Assembly: GCA_021107835.1 (NCBI GenBank)
Contig: JAIOSD010000002.1
Coordinates: 1 to 12,020, forward strand
Reading direction: 5' to 3'
Length of the DNA stretch: 12,020 nucleotides
Origin: an archaeon
GTDB taxonomy: Archaea > Nanobdellota > Nanobdellia > SCGC-AAA011-G17 > PNOQ01
Each line of letters opens with the position of its first letter. Position 1 is the first letter of the stretch. Made by a program: the position numbers and the translations under genes. This document shows positions 5,077 to 12,020 of this stretch, one piece after another. The notes beneath the pieces were generated by a model. It worked only from the letters and a program-made list of their open reading frames with translations, had not been told where the DNA came from and searched no databases.

Positions 5077-8000
5077 TTGCATAAAAAGAGGATAAATAAT
5101 CGGGATTATTTTTATACTACAATAAGAGAATCTAAAACCAAAACCAAAACAATTTATCTTGGTCCAAATCTAAAAAAAGCAAAGCAAAAAGAAAAAGAAT
5201 TAACAAAAAAAAATAAAAAATTTACTTTTTTAAAAATTTTCACCTGTTTAACAATTTTATTTGCTTTAATAATAATCGATTTTTCATACACGGGATTTGC
5301 TATTGAAAACTTTTCTGGAATAAATGAACAAAGAACTATGGAATTAAATTTTTCAATTGATATAGAAGAATTAAATATCATTTCAGAAGATAATATCTCT
5401 AAAGTAAAAATGAATGATACAGAAATAATAGAAATCAATGAAACAGAAGAAATAAATCAAACAATCCCAGAAAATATCACAAATCCATTAAATGATACAA
5501 TGGAAGTAAATGAAACCAGAAATATTGAAATTAATTTTACTCAAATAAACTTAACAGAAATCTCCCCAACAAACATAACAGAAAATATAACAGAACTGTA
5601 TTATGAAGTGATTATTAATGAAGCGGTTAAGTGGGAAAAAAATATAACTTTAGACAAGGAAGTAGAAAATTTACAAGTAAAACTCCCCAAAAAAGCCGAA
5701 AATATCACAATAAAGAAATTATTAAAGGGAATAGAACTAAAAGATAAAAAAGTAGAAAGTTCAAACAACAAAATTCAGATAGCGCAGGGAAAAAAAGAAC
5801 AAATAGTAAAAATAATTGGCCCACTAGATGAAGTAAGGATTAATTATTATATGCCTGGGCCAACTACAACAGAAAAACAAGAAACAGAATGGAAAAAAGA
5901 GATATTAGTTTCAAGCGAAGAACACTATGAAAATATTCTAACTTACACTTACTTAAATAACACACCCGAAGAAAGCATAAATCTTTACCATTCAACAGAA
6001 AAAGGCAGAAAAGAAGTAAATTTTGTTTCCTATGACAAAGATGAAAACGGTTTAGTAGATTATATTGAATGGATTACACCCCACTTAAGCAACCAAACCT
6101 TCGAATTAGAAATTAACATATTAAACATCCAATCTTACCCTGCAATCGGGGGAAATTGGACGGTTAAGTTTAATACAACTGGACAAGCAGATCTAATCGT
6201 AACTGGGGTAAATGATACCCTTTTCGGAGAAGATATAGAATTCTTAGAAATCAAATGCGGGGAAACAATTTTAGATTATGAAACAAGAAACAATTCCATA
6301 ACTGTTTACAATTATTCTTGTGATAAAACGGGGGTTGAAATAAGTGAAGTTATAACTCAAGGAAAACACAATTTAGAGTTTAATTTTGGGGGACAAACAG
6401 CATATGCCCATAATTTAGCAACTTTTTCAGCATGTGGAACATTAAGCACAGCAAATGAATATTATAAATTAACACAAAATATAACAAATGATGATGGAAC
6501 TTGTATAACTATCGGGGCCACAAACATAACAATAGATTGTCAAGGTTATATGATAGATGGGGATGCAGATTCCTCTGGATATGGAGTAATCATAAACAAC
6601 GCAAACTATGACAATTTAACAATTAAGAACTGCACAATTCAGGAATTTGCAAGAAATTTATATGTGGGGGCAAATTCAGATGATATTACAATCGAAAATT
6701 CTCACTTATTAAATGGATACTGGGATGGAATGCTCACTTATTCCGTACAAAATATGAGAATAGAGAATTCAACATTTTCTGGGGTAAACGAATATGGGGC
6801 GTATATTACCCACAGTAGTACAATCCCCAACAACAATTGGACAATAATAAATAGCAATTTTACAGGAGGAACAACCGCATCAGATCAAGGGATAGTAATA
6901 TACTATCTTGATAATTCCACAATCCAAAATAGCAGATTTGATGGGGGGACATTTACAGGAACATATGGTTATGGGGGGCAAATCCAATACGCGAATAATA
7001 TAATTATAGAAAACAGTCATTTTGAAGGACACTCCACAGATAGAGACAGGGGGTTGTATTTAATGTACTCTGATAATGTTACTATTTTTAACAGTACTTT
7101 CATTTCAAATCAAAATGATTATGCATCATTAGAAGCCTATACTGTTACCAATTCAAACATAACAAATAACACATTTTATTCCCCCCTAACTTATGGTTTA
7201 ACTATTAATCAATATTCTCAAAACAATGTTTTTGAAAACAATAATGTAACCTCAAGAAATGGAATATATGTAGTAACTTATTCAAATAATAACAACCTCA
7301 CAAACAATATAATAGATAGTTCTACAGCTTATGGGATTTATATAACCAATTATGCGACTGGAAATAGGTTTATAGGGAATAATATAACTGGCCAAAGCTA
7401 TTCAATTTATGCTACTTCATACGCTTCAGATAATGACTACATAAACAACACCATACACTCAAATACAGCTTATGGAATTTATTTAAATGATCATGCAGGG
7501 GATAATTTATTCTATAATAATAACATAACTACTTCTGGGACGTATGGTATCAGAGCTTATTTAAGTTCTGGAGAAAATAATTTTACCAGCAATAATATTT
7601 CCTCACCAAATAATGCATTAAGATTAGAAAGTGATTGTAATAATAATTATATTGACTCCAATTATATTTCTTCAAGTGCAAATTTGGGAGTATATATTGT
7701 TACAGGAAGCACAGAGAATAATTTTTTGATTAATAATATAATCAAAGGGGGGACTACAGCATTCCAAGACTCTTCTGTGAATACAAATCTTAGACTCACT
7801 AATAACACATTTACTGCAACCAATGGGTGGGGGGCAGTGATAGTTTCAGGAACAAATGTAACATTAATAAATAACACAATAAAATCTGGAACCTCAAATG
7901 ATCATGGACTTGGATTAAGTGATGTCACAACTGGACTTGTAGAAAACAATATAATAAATGGAACTGCCCACGGAATATATCTCTATACTGGTACCAATCA

Positions 8001-11000
8001 TGTAAATCTCACTAATAATGTTGTTTGGGGGGATCTTGGCTCTGCAGCCAATTATTATGCCTTGTATATGACTCAAGAATCTTCAAATAATCGATTTGAA
8101 AATAATTCCCTTTCTGGATTAGCTGAAGATGGAATATATATTGATGATTCTCCAAATAATGTTTTTATTAGGAATAATATAACTGCAGGATCAAATGCAG
8201 GATGGACTACAGATGCAGGGATATATATGACTTATTCAAGTTATAATAATTTCACAAATAATATAATAAACAATACAGGCGGCCCAGGAATTTATCTCGC
8301 ATATAGTAATAATAATACAATCACAGATACAACCTTTGAAAATAATTATATTGGAATTTATTTAGCATATGGAGATATGAGACAAACCGATTTTGCAAAC
8401 AACAAAATAATGGGGACATCTACAGTATATGATTATAGAATCTTAAGTAGTGTAGCAGTTCCAACAAAACTCTACTTCTTAAATTGCTCTTATGATCCAG
8501 ATGCTGAATATTGGAATACTTATAGTTCCAGAGAACAATTATGGTACGGGGTTGTAAATGTATCTAACACCAATGGACAAGTAAATAATTCAAGAGTTTT
8601 AGTTTATGATAATGCTAGTACGTTGGTAGCTAATGAAACCACTGGAGAAGATGGATTAACAGATCCAATCCCATTAAGAGAATACACTGGAGTATACTTA
8701 GGATCAACAACAACTACAAAAACCTATTATAATAATCATACATTCCAAGCCACAGAATCAGAACACTTCTCAGGATCAGGAGAAGCAAATATGTCTACTA
8801 GTAAAACAATTTATATAACACTAGAAGATTGGCCATTAATCACAATATTAAATAATTACCCAATAGTTCAAGGATATAAAGCAACTAATGTATTGCAAAT
8901 AAGGGCTAATGAAACAAGACGTAATGATTTAATAACTGCAGCAAATGTTTCAATAACTTTCGCAAATGGTACAACCGCAACCTACTCCATGACAAACGGC
9001 ACGGATGGAGATGCACACCTTTGGGAATATAATTATACAATAAATACTTATGATGTTGGGGGGGCATTTAATATAACCGCACAAGCTGTAAACGACACAG
9101 GATATAATTACATTAATGATACTGATTCTGGATTTTCAATTGATCCACAAATAATTTGGTTAAGAACCTACGATCCAGAAAACAAATCAAAATCTTTCTT
9201 TGCACAAAACGAATCATCAAAACTAAAAGCATATGTATATAATTCATACGAAAATTACCCAAAAATTCTAATCATAGATTCTTCCGGAACTACTGTTATA
9301 GATCAACCTCAAATGACAAGCGAAGATGGAACAATTTTTTACTACAACTATACCCTTAATGGTTCAGTTGGATTTTATAATGCAACAATATTCTCTAATT
9401 CAACAAACTATGAATCTTTCGATTTTTCTTTTTATCAAGGAAATAATTGGATAACTAATTTCACAGATAACAATAGCAACATGTTTGTTTATTCTAAAGA
9501 GGTTAATGTTTCAGAACCAAACCTAATGGAAAGATATTTTCTTCCGGTAGATGTTAGAATTAACTTCACAGAAAACACAGATGTAAATTCTATAAGGGTT
9601 ACATCCTATAATGGCTCCATATACACGGAAATCCCATCCCAAGTATATAACTATACTGCAACAAATAATACAACAACAGTAGCAAATGTGGTTTGGTTAA
9701 CTTCTTTAAGTAAAAGTGAAAATAGAACATACCATATACACTACAACGATATATTTATTGAAAATGCAACATATAATACGGATTTAAGTACTTACACAAC
9801 AACAAGTAATTATAGGTTTTTTAATAACAGTTTTTATACAATAAGAACAGATTCTGATAATGGTGCAGTGATGGATGCTGCATGGACAAAACAAGGATCC
9901 ACAGATAATCTAGCTGGACAAGATCCAATGCAAACCTCTCCCTATCTTTTAACAATAAATGGGGGTTCATATTCTGGGCAAAATGAACAATCTCCAACAA
10001 GAACCCTAGAATATTCTGGACCAATATTCAATAAATATGTTGTTAGTGGATATTTGAGTGAAACAAGTGGGGCCCAGAACACTAACCTACCCTTCAACCA
10101 AACTTATTGGACATATTCAAAAAATAATTATATAATCTACGAGAGTGATTTAAATATATCCTCAACTTATAATCTAGAATATCTGATTGATTATTTCGTT
10201 TTCTATGGGGATAGTTATTTCAATAAAGTAGCATTTGGGTATTCCAACGGATCTGTCTCAGAAAACACACTAACAACCGGAAACGGGGCAGATTATGCAT
10301 CATTAGATATAAGCATGATTTGGTTGGGGGCATATCACAACACTTCAAAAACAGCAATAGGAGAAATATTCCTAAATAGATCAAGTGCGTTAGAAAGTGG
10401 TGCAAAAATAGACTTCTGGGATCAACCATCTTCTGAGTTTTATAAAAGATACTTAATCTCTAGTGTAGAATCGGTAACTGCAGGGAGCAGATACACCACA
10501 AAGCTTGCAAGAATTTTCTGGGATGGGGAAGAAGGTTATACTCCATTAAACGATACATATTATAGTATTCACAATGAGTTTAATTATTCAATAGGTTCAA
10601 TAGAATATGGGGATACATCATATCCAACTTACTCAGATTATAATGTTACACCCTCTACACCAAATGATAATCAAAGTGTAACTTGTTATTCTTCTTGGAC
10701 AGATGATTTAAGATTAAAACAAGGCTTTGTAGAAACAAACGCAACTGGAACACCAGTAAATCACTCAGTTACATTTTCAACAAGTTCAGGAGATCTTAAT
10801 TATACAATACCTTCATCAGATCTGAGAGGAACCAGCATTTATTGTAAGTTTATTTTAAAAGACATTGGAAACAATTTTAATTCAACTCCTCAAAAAGTAT
10901 TTACAGTAACAGATGTTAGTCCACCAAATATAACAACAATTTCAATTAGTCCTAGTGATCCAGATGATTTAGATCCGGGAGTATTAATTAATGTAACCGC

Positions 11001-12020
11001 GAATGTAACAGATAAAATATCTTTGAATACAACAATACTTCATTACAAAGGCCCAACTGATTTAACCTGGAACGAAACAACAATGACAAATTACTCTGGA
11101 ACAATGTATACAGCAAATTTTACTACAGCAGCATCTGGAAATTATACATATAGAATAAACGCAACAGATGCAGCAGGAAATAATCAAATAAGCAACTCGA
11201 CTATAGTTCTTGTTGAACAAGACCTAACCTGGGCTATTTCCCCAACAACTTTTGAAGCAACTTCTGGATTAATTGGATCTACCATAGAAATATTTAATCT
11301 AACAATAAACAACACCGCAGATTACACTGCAAATTTCACATTAACATCTAATCGGGATGATAGTGATGATTGGTCAATTTATTATAACGGATCAGCGGGC
11401 CCTTACGAAATCCAGCTTGGTGCGGGGAATACAACAAAAATAAATATAACCGCCGGGTTACCAACTGAAAGCAATGTATATTCTTTAGTAATAACAGCGA
11501 CCCATGATAATTCAACGGCAGACCCACCTACAAATATTTCTTTAGGAGATATTGTTGCTTATGCAAATGGGCCTTATATATATGATTCTTTTACTGTAAA
11601 AAGTGAATCTGTTTTGCTTGGAGCTACTAACGTAAATTATACTATAAAGGTAAAGAATCTCGGAAATGAGACTGCCACAGGGGTGAATAATACAATTCAC
11701 CTTCCAAATGGATGGACCACTTCTGATGAATTAGTTGTGTCTTTTGGAACTATTAGTCCTACTAGTCCAAATAATTATGAATTCCATACTATTTTAGTAA
11801 ATGTTCCAAGTAATGCAGCTATAGGGGGCCAAGTTATAATAGCAGAGCCAATTACAAATAATACAAATCAAACACAGAATGCCTCGCTAACTGTAACAGT
11901 TATTGATCCAACAGTAACTGCTGGAAACACCGGGGGCGACACAACAGGCGGGGGAAGCGGAGGCGGAGGCGGAGGAAAATCCCTCTCAGAAGAAGAATCT
12001 TCAAGATTCTTCAACTCATC
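5077..12020 (+). CDS. Giant membrane-anchored beta-helix surface protein, multi-domain (3' end outside window)
   Basis: At least 2,314 codons run without a stop to the window edge. Residues 1-48 are basic and cytoplasmic, with YFYTTIRE and TIYLGPNLKKAK. Residues 49-68 form one hydrophobic anchor or signal helix. Residues 78-180 are an N/T/E-rich stalk dense in N-x-S/T sequons. Residues 185-348 form a domain ending in an EF-hand-like loop (D320, D322, N324, G325, D328) and WITPHLSNQTFE. Residues 349-447 hold a small domain with Cys 394 and 415. A right-handed parallel beta-helix (NosD/PbH1 type) spans about 449-1115, opening with FSACGTL and repeating every 23-24 residues. Beta-sandwich or Ig-like domains fill about 1125-2278, including one with ER near 1485 and IPSQV near 1519. 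A Gly-rich linker lies at 2289-2300. A role as surface adhesin or glycan-binding glycoprotein is inferred. The start is TTG; the true length and C-terminal anchor are unknown. Confidence 0.88.
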   Translation, partial: MHKKRINNRDYFYTTIRESKTKTKTIYLGPNLKKAKQKEKELTKKNKKFTFLKIFTCLTILFALIIIDFSYTGFAIENFSGINEQRTMELNFSIDIEELNIISEDNISKVKMNDTEIIEINETEEINQTIPENITNPLNDTMEVNETRNIEINFTQINLTEISPTNITENITELYYEVIINEAVKWEKNITLDKEVENLQVKLPKKAENITIKKLLKGIELKDKKVESSNNKIQIAQGKKEQIVKIIGPLDEVRINYYMPGPTTTEKQETEWKKEILVSSEEHYENILTYTYLNNTPEESINLYHSTEKGRKEVNFVSYDKDENGLVDYIEWITPHLSNQTFELEINILNIQSYPAIGGNWTVKFNTTGQADLIVTGVNDTLFGEDIEFLEIKCGETILDYETRNNSITVYNYSCDKTGVEISEVITQGKHNLEFNFGGQTAYAHNLATFSACGTLSTANEYYKLTQNITNDDGTCITIGATNITIDCQGYMIDGDADSSGYGVIINNANYDNLTIKNCTIQEFARNLYVGANSDDITIENSHLLNGYWDGMLTYSVQNMRIENSTFSGVNEYGAYITHSSTIPNNNWTIINSNFTGGTTASDQGIVIYYLDNSTIQNSRFDGGTFTGTYGYGGQIQYANNIIIENSHFEGHSTDRDRGLYLMYSDNVTIFNSTFISNQNDYASLEAYTVTNSNITNNTFYSPLTYGLTINQYSQNNVFENNNVTSRNGIYVVTYSNNNNLTNNIIDSSTAYGIYITNYATGNRFIGNNITGQSYSIYATSYASDNDYINNTIHSNTAYGIYLNDHAGDNLFYNNNITTSGTYGIRAYLSSGENNFTSNNISSPNNALRLESDCNNNYIDSNYISSSANLGVYIVTGSTENNFLINNIIKGGTTAFQDSSVNTNLRLTNNTFTATNGWGAVIVSGTNVTLINNTIKSGTSNDHGLGLSDVTTGLVENNIINGTAHGIYLYTGTNHVNLTNNVVWGDLGSAANYYALYMTQESSNNRFENNSLSGLAEDGIYIDDSPNNVFIRNNITAGSNAGWTTDAGIYMTYSSYNNFTNNIINNTGGPGIYLAYSNNNTITDTTFENNYIGIYLAYGDMRQTDFANNKIMGTSTVYDYRILSSVAVPTKLYFLNCSYDPDAEYWNTYSSREQLWYGVVNVSNTNGQVNNSRVLVYDNASTLVANETTGEDGLTDPIPLREYTGVYLGSTTTTKTYYNNHTFQATESEHFSGSGEANMSTSKTIYITLEDWPLITILNNYPIVQGYKATNVLQIRANETRRNDLITAANVSITFANGTTATYSMTNGTDGDAHLWEYNYTINTYDVGGAFNITAQAVNDTGYNYINDTDSGFSIDPQIIWLRTYDPENKSKSFFAQNESSKLKAYVYNSYENYPKILIIDSSGTTVIDQPQMTSEDGTIFYYNYTLNGSVGFYNATIFSNSTNYESFDFSFYQGNNWITNFTDNNSNMFVYSKEVNVSEPNLMERYFLPVDVRINFTENTDVNSIRVTSYNGSIYTEIPSQVYNYTATNNTTTVANVVWLTSLSKSENRTYHIHYNDIFIENATYNTDLSTYTTTSNYRFFNNSFYTIRTDSDNGAVMDAAWTKQGSTDNLAGQDPMQTSPYLLTINGGSYSGQNEQSPTRTLEYSGPIFNKYVVSGYLSETSGAQNTNLPFNQTYWTYSKNNYIIYESDLNISSTYNLEYLIDYFVFYGDSYFNKVAFGYSNGSVSENTLTTGNGADYASLDISMIWLGAYHNTSKTAIGEIFLNRSSALESGAKIDFWDQPSSEFYKRYLISSVESVTAGSRYTTKLARIFWDGEEGYTPLNDTYYSIHNEFNYSIGSIEYGDTSYPTYSDYNVTPSTPNDNQSVTCYSSWTDDLRLKQGFVETNATGTPVNHSVTFSTSSGDLNYTIPSSDLRGTSIYCKFILKDIGNNFNSTPQKVFTVTDVSPPNITTISISPSDPDDLDPGVLINVTANVTDKISLNTTILHYKGPTDLTWNETTMTNYSGTMYTANFTTAASGNYTYRINATDAAGNNQISNSTIVLVEQDLTWAISPTTFEATSGLIGSTIEIFNLTINNTADYTANFTLTSNRDDSDDWSIYYNGSAGPYEIQLGAGNTTKINITAGLPTESNVYSLVITATHDNSTADPPTNISLGDIVAYANGPYIYDSFTVKSESVLLGATNVNYTIKVKNLGNETATGVNNTIHLPNGWTTSDELVVSFGTISPTSPNNYEFHTILVNVPSNAAIGGQVIIAEPITNNTNQTQNASLTVTVIDPTVTAGNTGGDTTGGGSGGGGGGKSLSEEESSRFFNS
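6421..8421 (+). other. Right-handed beta-helix coding segment with about 70-bp periodicity
   Basis: Within the giant gene, a motif of the form xGIYxxxxSxxNxxxxNNIIxxS recurs. Glycine-position codons fall at 7261, 7333, 7402, 7474, 7546, 7615, 7687 and 7759, steps of 69 or 72 bp, then continue less evenly to about 8353. Each unit is one rung of a pectin-lyase-like solenoid, with Asn ladders at the turns and many sequons. The opening, with Cys at 453, 476, 488 and 519, matches the capping start often seen in archaeal beta-helix surface proteins. Rungs are divergent at the DNA level, so this is an old duplication series rather than a fresh tandem repeat. Confidence 0.8.

Noticed and set aside
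5077..5220. A transposase fragment, because the N-terminal head resembles IS1634-type openings
   Set aside because: The head is continuous in frame with a membrane helix and exterior domains. No DDE residues, terminal inverted repeats or target duplications are seen.
5154..5438. Minus-strand open frames inside the giant gene (also at 7662-7877, 9821-10024 and 10220-10429)
   Set aside because: They lie opposite a continuous forward frame with clear protein domains, have no promoter or ribosome site, and their composition is the mirror of Asn/Thr-rich coding.
5077..12020. A frameshifted or fragmented surface-protein gene
   Set aside because: I read the frame line by line from 5077 to the edge and found no stop and no change of frame; domain patterns continue throughout.

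Overview
The window looks like chromosome of an uncultured archaeon, most plausibly a DPANN lineage of the Pacearchaeota/Woesearchaeota type. The base composition is strongly AT-rich. Promoters are archaeal: TATA boxes centred about 26-28 bp before start codons, giving leaderless or near-leaderless mRNAs. The asparaginyl-tRNA synthetase is of archaeal type. The very long, sequon-rich, beta-helix-bearing surface protein combines modules that I recall as typical of these small archaea. The lineage is an inference from style and remembered families; no search was run.

Layout. Bases 1-175 hold the last 57 codons of a P-type cation ATPase. An 11-helix amino acid permease follows (208-1338, +) with its own TATA box. 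A short AT-rich gap (1339-1425) carries a T-tract terminator and an odd 14-codon hydrophobic mini-ORF with its own TATA box and ribosome site. Next is a tandem-duplicated Lrp/AsnC-type regulator (1426-2394, -). It is divergent from a two-gene operon of unrecognised proteins (2506-2922 and 2939-3646, +). That operon converges on asnS (3643-4923, -) so tightly that the stop codons overlap. asnS is in turn divergent from a giant surface-protein gene (5077 to beyond 12020, +) that fills the last 58% of the window and runs off the end.

Genes together. The permease, the Lrp-like regulator and AsnRS form a loose amino-acid-themed neighbourhood: import, sensing and charging. An Lrp-type protein controlling the neighbouring permease or the divergent unknown pair is reasonable but unproven. 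The giant protein is a membrane-anchored glycoprotein candidate. From its N-terminus it has a short basic cytoplasmic module ending in a YLG motif, one hydrophobic helix, an N/T/E-rich stalk, a domain with an EF-hand-like DxDxNG loop, a right-handed beta-helix with 23-24-residue rungs, several beta-sandwich domains and a Gly-rich linker. Adhesion to another cell or a glycan surface is the likeliest role. Its 153-bp upstream region has a perfect 19-bp direct repeat, one copy overlapping the TATA box, and the gene appears to start at TTG.

No tRNA, rRNA, CRISPR array, insertion sequence or integrase was seen.
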